DNA of 12,040 bases from Euryarchaeota archaeon UBA561 (GTDB taxonomy: Archaea; Thermoplasmatota; Poseidoniia; Poseidoniales; Poseidoniaceae): the NCBI GenBank assembly GCA_002502295.1, contig DANX01000088.1, forward strand, positions 69,924 to 81,963. The letters are read 5' to 3'. Under the pieces are notes generated by a model that saw only the letters and a list, made by a program, of their open reading frames with translations, was not told where the DNA came from and did not search any database. Shown here in pieces: positions 1 through 6,772 of the stretch (positions are counted from its first letter, which is position 1; each line of letters starts with the position of its first letter). Made by a program: the position numbers and the translations under genes.

Positions 1-3000
1 CGGCTTGACGGTTGGTTTGACCAACCCAACGGGACGGAGCTTTTGTTCGATGTTCTCGACGGGCAGTCTCAACCCATTCCGGGTCACCAGAACCTGACGC
101 TACCATCCTCCCTTGCCCTTGACCCGAAGGAACATCCCTCCGTTCATGTTCGTGTTCGGATGAGCACCCAAGACACGTATGTGACACCGCTCGTGCACAG
201 CATGAGTTTGGGAAGGACGACCTACATTGGGCCACAGCATGTGCTCAACACGCCCATCGGCGCCAGCAAGGCCTTGATTGACGGCAACGGGACGCTCGTC
301 GTGTCGGATTCGTTCTCCATTCCACTTGCCTCGGCTGTATCGTGTCCACACGACGGTTATCGTTTGACCACCGTTGGCGACAACCTGACGTGGGCGACCA
401 CCAGCGGGCTTCTCGTCGCTTCAGCTCACCTCCCTGCATCTGAACTCACGTATCTGAACCATTCCTTTGGCGGAGACATTTCCCTCATGACCGAGTTTAC
501 CCTTCTTGGTTCAGGAGGAGAGCGTTTTGTACGAGCAAAAGCCGAACTGGATTGCGTCGTTCCTCCTTTGCGGCCAAACCTCTCCATCGGTTGGAACAAC
601 GTCTCAGTCATGACATGGCCTCCCAGTCAAATGTCCGCCCACCTCGGCTTGAACACATACTTGGCCATGGTTGAACACGACGGCAACAACGTGTCATGGG
701 CCCAAAACTCCACGGCACCGAGCATTTCAATGAACAACACCACGCTGTCCCTCACCTACAATTCGCTTGACCGTTCTGCCCAAGGGTCAACATCGGGTTC
801 AGGGCCAGCGATGACGTTCATGATGAACAATTTGACAAACACCAGTGAAGTGTATCTTGACGGCGTTCTTCAACCAACTTCGATGGGGAGGGCCATTGTC
901 CACTACCAAGGCGCTTCATCCTGCCCTGTGGTCGCTTCAAGCCGAGCGCACCCGATCTACAACGCTCATCAATTGGCCTGCACCGTTTCGCTGGAAGTCC
1001 ACGGAACGGCGGATGTGCGGGTTTTCAATTTCATGCACATGCTACCGGACACGTTGATTGAAGTCCGCGCCGAGGCCGAGGCATTGAACAGCGCCAAATT
1101 AGCCTCCATTGGCAACGACACGCGGGCCATTATCGACATCCCTCTTCATGTTCAAACAGACAAAGGAGGCCTTCGTGTAGGCCTTAATGCCACGACGCTT
1201 CCTTTGATGGTTGAAACGGTTGAACGTCCAAGCTACACTCGTTGGCTCCCCGAGGAAACGGTTTCCTTTACCACTCACCACACGCGCTACAATCCACTCG
1301 ATGCGACGAACGACGCACCTGACATTTCAGAGGTATCGCTCTGGCTCGGGCCCACTGCCGACATGTCAAGCACCGTAATTCACGTTGAACTTGACCGGAT
1401 TCAGGAGGCCCCTCGCTTCCGACAACGAGGGGGAGCAGGACTTGCGCTGTTGGATGCTTCCACCTCTTCCGTCTCGTGCACACTCAACACATGCAGTGTC
1501 GTCTGGGCCTTTACCAGCACATGGCTTCTGGATGACATCGATGACCTCCACCTCTTCACCATGGCAAAGGACGATGACGGGTTGGAAGTCGGCCCAGAAA
1601 TTTACGTTCGAAAGACGGCCTTTAACGAGGTTGAAAACGACCTTGAGGTGGTTGACTTCACCGTCACCGATGCATCGCAGCGACGCATCGATGACTGGAC
1701 GAATTCGTTCTGGCCGTATCATCTCAATCACAATGAATCGCTGGTGGCGAACGGTCGTGTACGGATGGAAGGCATTGCGAATCAGTGGGTGGATGCTGGA
1801 GAGGCAGAAGTCACCGTAACCCTGCGGTCGGTGCCTCCAAAAAATCTCTCGGGTGGACCCGACGAATGGACCGGGGAACCGGTCAACTGGTCGAGTTCGT
1901 GGTCGACTGAAGTTGGACCCGATGGGCGGTTTTCGATTGGACTTGCGAGCCCTCTCCTCACCGATCTTGTGCCCAGCAACACCTTCCTCGAAATCACCCC
2001 AAGTCTATCTCGGCGTGGCCCATCGGGAACCAATGCTTCCTCAAGCGACGACCGAACCGTTGTCTTGACACCAACGCGGTTCCTTCACGATACCACGCAG
2101 CCGCAAGTTGACTCCCTTCGGGCTCTGGATTCAGGTCAGGAAGTCATCGCAGACGGTCACATTTCCATGTACGGTAAAGACGTTGCTCTACGGCTCCAGC
2201 TTAGCGACCCAGAGGGTCTATCCAGCGTGTTAGACGTGTGGACATGGCTTGAGGGCATCCACGATACCAACGGTGACGGTACGATGGATGCCTCGGAGTA
2301 CACTCTTCAAAGCGTCAGCCTCAACCGCGGCGTACAACAACTCGAGGTGGATTTACCCCTCGTAGGTTCTGAACAGGTCGTTCCTGACGGCCAAAACAGC
2401 GGGCGGCTGAGCGTGGTGCTCAAAGGCGAGGACCTCGCAGGTAACCCCCTGCTGGGTGGTGGCGACTTTGGTCAATCATCGGACCTTGCTACCTTGAGCG
2501 TCCAGCGGCGGTCAGATACAATCCTCGACGTTGACAACATTCAGTTGGACCGTCAACAAGGCCAGCTCCTTGCAGGGCACGAGCACCATTTTTCTTTCTC
2601 GCTCGGGGATGCAAACGGCATCGAATCCCTCGAATCGATTTCCCTTGCGCTGTTGGGCGAAACCAATGAGACCTCGTGCTTTATTCACTATGAGCCTCGC
2701 TTCGGGGAGGTTGAATTTGATGAGGAATGCTTTGTTGGATCACCTTTCGTTGTTGTCCAAAAGCGACCTTTGCTGACCACCTACGATGTGGATGTCGCCT
2801 TCCGATTGGATTGGAACGTTAGCCGCAACCTTACCGATGGTGGTGTGCCCTCTCTCAAGGTGCTGGATGAAGGGCAGGACCTCGGGCTCGGATTGTACCG
2901 ATTAAGTGCGCTTTCATGGGTAGCGAGCGATGACGTTGAATTGCGTTGGTTGAACATTACCGACACCCAAGCACCTTTCGGGCAACACAATGAATCCACG

Positions 3001-4170
3001 CATTGGTTCCATCGAAACGACGTGGTGCACCATCGCATGGGCCTCTATCACAGAAACACATCCGTCCTGGCCGAACACTTTCCAGAGGTCGGCCGGTTCG
3101 AATGGACGTTGACCGATGGTGAGCGAACAACATCGAACGTCGTCAACCTCACGACCACCGGCGTTATGTCCTTCAATGCCACGATGAACGAAAACGTTCT
3201 CTACAACGATGAAGGCGTGTTTTCAATCGCCCCAGAGGGCTTCGACAACCACCCTCTCAATGCGTTGAGTTACAACCTTGTGGTCGACGATGCGGCACCG
3301 AAGCTTTACATTGCACCGGGAGTGCTTGAAAACTTCGCTTCGAATGCCCTGACGTCAGTGCCGATCACTGTTAGCGTGAGCGATGATACGCACATGCCGC
3401 CTGAAGGCATTGAGATGCACACCGTGTTCTATCGAATGGGGCGGCCCGTTGAGGGGACAAATCAGCACCTGACCCTTCCGCTCAAGACCACCCTCAACGA
3501 ATTCACCGTGTACGAAGGCACCGTTGATTTCCTGCCTCAAGGCATTGTCCTGACTCGGAGTGATGTGCTTATTGTGTGGTTTAATGCGACCGACCGCTCA
3601 GGTCGCCTGCTGACCGGGTTTGGAACCGAATCTGCACCGCTCAACGTTGGAATTACATGGTTTGCGTTTGAGCCAGTCCTCACGGACCTTTCTGCCACAC
3701 CCTTCCGTCCAAAGGTGGGGGAAAATGTGTCGGTTTACGCCCGTGTTGCCAACGATGGCCTTCTTCCCGGAGAATTTCAAATCATCCTGCGAGACGATGA
3801 AGGCCGTGAATTGGACAACGGTACGGCTTACCTTGGTACGGGAGAGTGGGTGAATTTTGTTTGGAACGTTGAGGCTTGGAAAGAGGGTCGTTTGGGACTC
3901 AATTTGGAGGTGGTCGACCACACACCCCAAATACCCGTTCCTTTGGCTGACATCCAAGGCCAAGAATCCACGAGTGGTGCTGCTGGTACGGCTACGCTCG
4001 GCCTTTCTGTAATCTCCTTAATCGTCGCCGGCATGGTCCTTTTCGTTGTGAGACAACAGCGCGCACAACGGGAAGAAGTGTACCATTTGGAGCGAATACG
4101 CCGCATCGTTTCGTTGCGCCGCCCTCCTCCGAAACCCTTGGACATAGTGGACATCCCACAAGAGGAATAG
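1..4170 (+). CDS. giant surface protein, Ig/CARDB-like, C-terminal membrane anchor (5'-truncated)
   Basis: The frame is open from base 1, so the true start and any signal peptide lie upstream. A TTG at 43 is only the first start-like codon in the window. The visible 1389 codons encode a beta-rich extracellular protein. About 30 N-X-S/T sequons are scattered along it, all before the membrane helix. A textbook EF-hand loop, DTNGDGTMDASE, lies at 2263-2298 (codons 755-766) with oxygen ligands at positions 1, 3, 5, 7, 9 and 12. Several segments look like Ig/cadherin-type repeats, ending in phrases such as FNATDRSG (about codon 1194). A CARDB-like domain follows at codons ~1224-1320. One hydrophobic helix at codons ~1331-1350 (nt ~3991-4050) is followed by RQQRAQR, giving a type I topology with a short basic, proline-rich cytoplasmic tail ending at TAG 4168-4170. 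Cysteines are few and tend to pair within domains. The specific role is unknown; adhesion or cell-wall organisation is an inference from the domains. Confidence 0.85.
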   Translation, partial: RLDGWFDQPNGTELLFDVLDGQSQPIPGHQNLTLPSSLALDPKEHPSVHVRVRMSTQDTYVTPLVHSMSLGRTTYIGPQHVLNTPIGASKALIDGNGTLVVSDSFSIPLASAVSCPHDGYRLTTVGDNLTWATTSGLLVASAHLPASELTYLNHSFGGDISLMTEFTLLGSGGERFVRAKAELDCVVPPLRPNLSIGWNNVSVMTWPPSQMSAHLGLNTYLAMVEHDGNNVSWAQNSTAPSISMNNTTLSLTYNSLDRSAQGSTSGSGPAMTFMMNNLTNTSEVYLDGVLQPTSMGRAIVHYQGASSCPVVASSRAHPIYNAHQLACTVSLEVHGTADVRVFNFMHMLPDTLIEVRAEAEALNSAKLASIGNDTRAIIDIPLHVQTDKGGLRVGLNATTLPLMVETVERPSYTRWLPEETVSFTTHHTRYNPLDATNDAPDISEVSLWLGPTADMSSTVIHVELDRIQEAPRFRQRGGAGLALLDASTSSVSCTLNTCSVVWAFTSTWLLDDIDDLHLFTMAKDDDGLEVGPEIYVRKTAFNEVENDLEVVDFTVTDASQRRIDDWTNSFWPYHLNHNESLVANGRVRMEGIANQWVDAGEAEVTVTLRSVPPKNLSGGPDEWTGEPVNWSSSWSTEVGPDGRFSIGLASPLLTDLVPSNTFLEITPSLSRRGPSGTNASSSDDRTVVLTPTRFLHDTTQPQVDSLRALDSGQEVIADGHISMYGKDVALRLQLSDPEGLSSVLDVWTWLEGIHDTNGDGTMDASEYTLQSVSLNRGVQQLEVDLPLVGSEQVVPDGQNSGRLSVVLKGEDLAGNPLLGGGDFGQSSDLATLSVQRRSDTILDVDNIQLDRQQGQLLAGHEHHFSFSLGDANGIESLESISLALLGETNETSCFIHYEPRFGEVEFDEECFVGSPFVVVQKRPLLTTYDVDVAFRLDWNVSRNLTDGGVPSLKVLDEGQDLGLGLYRLSALSWVASDDVELRWLNITDTQAPFGQHNESTHWFHRNDVVHHRMGLYHRNTSVLAEHFPEVGRFEWTLTDGERTTSNVVNLTTTGVMSFNATMNENVLYNDEGVFSIAPEGFDNHPLNALSYNLVVDDAAPKLYIAPGVLENFASNALTSVPITVSVSDDTHMPPEGIEMHTVFYRMGRPVEGTNQHLTLPLKTTLNEFTVYEGTVDFLPQGIVLTRSDVLIVWFNATDRSGRLLTGFGTESAPLNVGITWFAFEPVLTDLSATPFRPKVGENVSVYARVANDGLLPGEFQIILRDDEGRELDNGTAYLGTGEWVNFVWNVEAWKEGRLGLNLEVVDHTPQIPVPLADIQGQESTSGAAGTATLGLSVISLIVAGMVLFVVRQQRAQREEVYHLERIRRIVSLRRPPPKPLDIVDIPQEE
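2263..2298 (+). other. EF-hand-type calcium-binding loop within the giant surface protein
   Basis: Twelve codons read DTNGDGTMDASE, with D, N, D, T, D and E at the six coordinating positions and glycine at position 6. This matches the canonical EF-hand/dockerin calcium loop. Only one loop is present and no second dockerin repeat is visible, so it is likely a structural calcium site embedded in an Ig-like domain rather than a cohesin-binding module. Confidence 0.7.
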
Positions 4171-4203
4171 TCAAGAAGAACTGGCTTCACGCAAAACACA
4201 GAA

Positions 4204-4285
4204 GCCGGGGTACCCGAGTGGTCAAAGGGGGTGGATTCAAGCTCCTCTGCATATTGCTTCGCAGGTTCGAATCCTGCCCCCGGCA
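4204..4285 (+). tRNA. tRNA-Leu (anticodon CAA)
   Basis: The gene folds into a complete cloverleaf. The acceptor stem is GCCGGGG/CCCCGGC (4204-4210 with 4278-4284), seven perfect pairs, with A73 at 4285. The D-stem is CCC/GGG. The anticodon stem is 4231-4235/4243-4247 around the loop TTCAAGC, placing CAA at 4238-4240. The T-stem is GCAGG/CCTGC around TTCGAAT. The long variable arm (4248-4260) contains a GCA-TAT-TGC hairpin, which with A73 fits leucine identity. It reads UUG codons. CCA is not encoded (the next bases are ttc), as usual in many archaea. No intron is seen. Pair 28:42 is a T-T mismatch. The gene starts 33 bp after the stop of the giant surface protein gene, and no clear TATA-like box lies between them. 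Confidence 0.95.
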
Positions 4286-4339
4286 TTCCTAACCTCCTCA
4301 AAAAAACGGCAACGTCGGGCCCGTGAAGCAGGGATTTGA

Positions 4340-4349
4340 TTTAAGTTAA
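4340..4349 (+). promoter_or_regulatory. TATA-like box for the GIDE-domain protein gene
   Basis: The AT-rich element TTTAAGTTAA is centred about 24 bp before the ATG at 4368. That spacing would put transcription start at or next to the start codon, as in leaderless archaeal mRNAs. No Shine-Dalgarno motif is visible before this ATG, which agrees with a leaderless reading. The element is a pattern match only. Confidence 0.45.
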
Positions 4350-4361
4350 GGGCGTCTTAAC
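4345..4361. promoter_or_regulatory. inverted repeat GTTAAG-N5-CTTAAC, possible operator
   Basis: Two perfect 6-bp arms, 4345-4350 and 4356-4361, are separated by GGCGT. The left arm overlaps the 3' half of the TATA-like box, and the right arm ends six bases before the ATG at 4368. A factor binding here would block the basal promoter, so the geometry fits a repressor operator. Chance occurrence is possible for arms this short. Confidence 0.35.
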
Positions 4362-4367
4362 CCAACC

Positions 4368-6191
4368 ATGGACAGGACCAAGGTTCAGAGCATCGACCAA
4401 GGTTTGTTCGCTTTTCCAAAGCCAATGCTACGTCACATTGTGGGCTACGCCATTTCGTTTTGTTTGTTCATGGCTGCCTTTGGGTTATACAGCAACAGCT
4501 TGACGATTCCAGATGTCCCTCGGGTCGATGAAGCCACCGTTCTTCCCTATCTGCATGCAGACACCTCTGACTACGAGTTTGGTCCACTTCAAGATGGATA
4601 CGATGATTGGGAGTATGCCGCTGAAGCAGCCTTTGTTGTGGTTCCATTGGAACTGGTTGCTGGCAAGATCGCCTCCGATGATTGCAGTTGGGTGGAAGAC
4701 GACGAGGGAAATGGAGGGTGGGAATACTCTTTCTCGATGGCCGGTGCAACGCGGTTAACGATGGTTGATTCTCTCGGTACTGAGATTGAAGCAGCTTTTT
4801 CGCTCAAGGGCTCGCTTTCTCCAGAAGGAGAGGTCTATGAGCCATCTTGTAATTCCGATTGGTATCGATCCATCGAGGGTTATGGTTTGAATGCAGAGGA
4901 GAACTTCAAATTCAACGCTTTTGTGATGGTGGAAGAAGAGCCGGTCCGGTATCAATTGCTTTCCGTTGTTGAAGTCCGTCAACTCAACAACCCCGGAGAG
5001 ACTCCGCAAGAAGTCACTCAACGGGAGGATCGGGGCCGATGGGCGTTGTTGTGTTCTGGAATCGGAGGTCTAGCGTTCATGTACAGCACAACACCACCAC
5101 TGCTCCATGAACTTCGGAAAATTCGCAAGCACAACAAGTCGACCACCAAAGACACCACATCTCAGCCAGGTGTGTTGGGCGCAAACGGCCGTTTCTTCCC
5201 TCACTACGGTCCAAACTTTGAGCCGTTGGGTTTTGAAAGTCATCCAGCTCGCCAAGCCAGCGATGACTGGCTATTCGGTGCACCGCAGCCTACCAATTTC
5301 AACGACCCCTACAGCGGTGATGAGCACGGGATGCTAATTCGCGAACACCCAAGCGTGATTGGTACACCCAAAGCTGCTCTCATCACACCCTACAGCATCG
5401 GAGCCATCGTGTTCGCTGGATCGTTTATTTGGCTCTCTGCAGACCTTCGTGCACGCGACGGCTCATCTTTCCACACCATCGTGGGGTGGTTCATGACCCT
5501 GTTCGTGACACTGGTTAATTTGGCTTGGTTCTATTTCGCTTGGAAGCAGTTTAAGCTCAATCGTCTTATTCAGGATCTTCCAACATCACCGATTCGAAGC
5601 GTCGCTGTTGGACAAGCGGAGCTGGTGGGTCAAGTGCGCCCCTCGATTGCTGGAACTCCTGAGTTCAGCGTTGGAGGACGGACGCACAAAGGGTTCGTTT
5701 GCTGGCAGTGGAATTCTTACAAATATGTCTGCCGGACAGATTCAGACGGCGACACCCATTGTTCATGGGAACACCGTGAAACAAAGGCTGGAGGCGTCCC
5801 GTTTATGCTTCACGACGGCACCGGAGGAATGCTCATCGATCCGTCGCTGTGGGCCAAGAAGCCCTTCGAGTATGGCCCTGAACTTGATGAGTGGACGCGT
5901 GGAGATTGGAAGTGGACGTTGAATGCATTTGGTATCGGGGACCCGGTTTATGTCCTCGGCGACTGCGTTCCCCGTGCCCAAGACCATCTCGAGAAATGGG
6001 GAAGCCACGAAACCCTCGCACAAGCCTTGCTGACCATGGTTCCAACCACCGACACCGGTGATGGCTCTGTGCTTCATTACGGTACGGAGATGGATGTGCT
6101 TGCCCAAAACCGTTCCTTGTTTGAGATCTTCATTGTGCCTCTCTTCGTCTTTTTGTTGGGTGTCTTCATGTTCATCAATTACACGCCGTGA
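4368..6191 (+). CDS. membrane protein with C-terminal GIDE/MUL1-like (BAM) domain
   Basis: This 607-residue protein has five predicted membrane helices: residues ~21-41, ~224-244, ~339-358, ~369-392 and ~584-604. Residues 45-223 form an acidic, probably extracytoplasmic domain with two cysteines (C106, C161) that could pair. Residues 247-338 look cytoplasmic because they begin with the basic stretch HELRKIRKHNKS. The C-terminal region matches the archaeal GIDE/MUL1-like pattern: LIQDLPTSPIRSVAVGQAEL (400-419) directly after a helix, then VPFMLHDGTGGMLIDP (477-492), GDPVYVLGDC (524-533), then a final helix. In eukaryotic MUL1 this Beside-A-Membrane domain is followed by a RING ubiquitin-ligase domain; no RING is present here. 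Three cysteines (C445, C455, C465) are spaced exactly ten residues apart. The ATG at 4368 was chosen because a TATA-like box sits 24 bp upstream. The biochemical function is unknown; the domain assignment comes from motif recognition. Confidence 0.75.
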   Translation: MDRTKVQSIDQGLFAFPKPMLRHIVGYAISFCLFMAAFGLYSNSLTIPDVPRVDEATVLPYLHADTSDYEFGPLQDGYDDWEYAAEAAFVVVPLELVAGKIASDDCSWVEDDEGNGGWEYSFSMAGATRLTMVDSLGTEIEAAFSLKGSLSPEGEVYEPSCNSDWYRSIEGYGLNAEENFKFNAFVMVEEEPVRYQLLSVVEVRQLNNPGETPQEVTQREDRGRWALLCSGIGGLAFMYSTTPPLLHELRKIRKHNKSTTKDTTSQPGVLGANGRFFPHYGPNFEPLGFESHPARQASDDWLFGAPQPTNFNDPYSGDEHGMLIREHPSVIGTPKAALITPYSIGAIVFAGSFIWLSADLRARDGSSFHTIVGWFMTLFVTLVNLAWFYFAWKQFKLNRLIQDLPTSPIRSVAVGQAELVGQVRPSIAGTPEFSVGGRTHKGFVCWQWNSYKYVCRTDSDGDTHCSWEHRETKAGGVPFMLHDGTGGMLIDPSLWAKKPFEYGPELDEWTRGDWKWTLNAFGIGDPVYVLGDCVPRAQDHLEKWGSHETLAQALLTMVPTTDTGDGSVLHYGTEMDVLAQNRSLFEIFIVPLFVFLLGVFMFINYTP

Positions 6192-6299
6192 ACATTGGTC
6201 GCTCGGTTCAGACCTGTTTATCCCAGACTCCAAGGACCACATCGTGAGAGGCGTCAGCAAAGACTCAAAGGGAGGGACCGTGAGAGCGCCTCGGTTATC

Positions 6300-6746
6300 A
6301 TGGTCGCAAAGTGGGATATACGATTTCTCGAACTTGCTCATCACATCAGTCAGTGGTCAAAAGACCCCTCGACCAAGGTTGGGTGCGTGGTGGTTGGCTC
6401 AGACCGTGAAATTCGGTCAACGGGATTCAATGGGTTTCCCCGTGGAATAGAGGACTCAACGGAACGATTGGAGGACCGGGAGGAGAAATATCCGTTGATT
6501 TGCCATGCTGAAGAAAACGCCATCATGCATGCAGCGCGCATCGGTGTTTCGCTGAAAAACTGCACGGCCTACGTCACGTGGCCACCCTGCACGCGGTGCG
6601 CTCGCTCGCTCATTCAGGCCGGTATTATCGAGGTCGTCTACGCCGGTGGAAAACCCATTCCTGAGCGGTGGGTTGCGGATTTCAATCGGTCAACCAACAT
6701 GATGCAAGAAGCCGGGCTGAAAGTCCGAGACATCGTCGTTGAATAA
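6300..6746 (+). CDS. dCMP deaminase (deoxycytidylate deaminase family)
   Basis: The protein deaminates dCMP to dUMP, the precursor of dTMP, in the cytoplasm. It has 148 residues, a usual length for the family. The N-terminal hallmark SKDPSTKVGCVVV (residues 20-32) and the GFNGFPRG motif (42-49) are present. The zinc site is CHAEENAI (68-75), with ligand H69 and catalytic E71, plus PPCTRC (95-100) supplying C97 and C100. The frame is open further upstream to 6195, but the added 35 residues are basic and resemble no part of the family, so the ATG at 6300 is preferred. Upstream bases 6192-6299 hold no other gene. A purine-rich GGGAGGG at ~6270-6276 is too far from the ATG to be a convincing ribosome site. 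The gene converges on folC with 26 bp between stops. A related cytidine-type deaminase is possible, but the N-terminal SKDPSTKVG and FPRG motifs favour dCMP. Confidence 0.88.
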   Translation: MVAKWDIRFLELAHHISQWSKDPSTKVGCVVVGSDREIRSTGFNGFPRGIEDSTERLEDREEKYPLICHAEENAIMHAARIGVSLKNCTAYVTWPPCTRCARSLIQAGIIEVVYAGGKPIPERWVADFNRSTNMMQEAGLKVRDIVVE

Positions 6747-6772
6747 ATCGGATGCTTGTAGGCCTCAAGTCC

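Noticed and set aside
1366..1819. Overlapping plus and minus ORFs of 121-144 residues inside the surface protein gene
   Set aside because: Both are shadows of a long, coherent plus-strand frame, with no recognisable motif in either.
2263..2298. Dockerin / cohesin-type scaffolding system
   Set aside because: Only one calcium loop is present and no second repeat or cohesin partner is visible, so a cellulosome-like reading is not supported.
3828..4301. 157-residue minus-strand ORF across the tRNA and the end of the surface protein gene
   Set aside because: Its start region is the antisense translation of the tRNA (the GAGFEPA-type artefact) and the rest shadows the real plus-strand gene.
4286..4320. 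Run of seven A residues after the tRNA as a terminator
   Set aside because: Archaeal terminators are T-runs on the coding strand; this is an A-run on the plus strand, and no minus-strand transcript is expected here.
6195..6299. Upstream extension of the dCMP deaminase by 35 residues
   Set aside because: The extension is very basic and unlike the family N-terminus, whereas the ATG at 6300 gives a standard MVAKWD start.
5763..6344. 193-residue minus-strand ORF opposite the GIDE-domain gene and the gap after it
   Set aside because: Low-complexity-free but motif-free, mostly antisense to a well supported gene, and it ends up overlapping the start of the dCMP deaminase gene.
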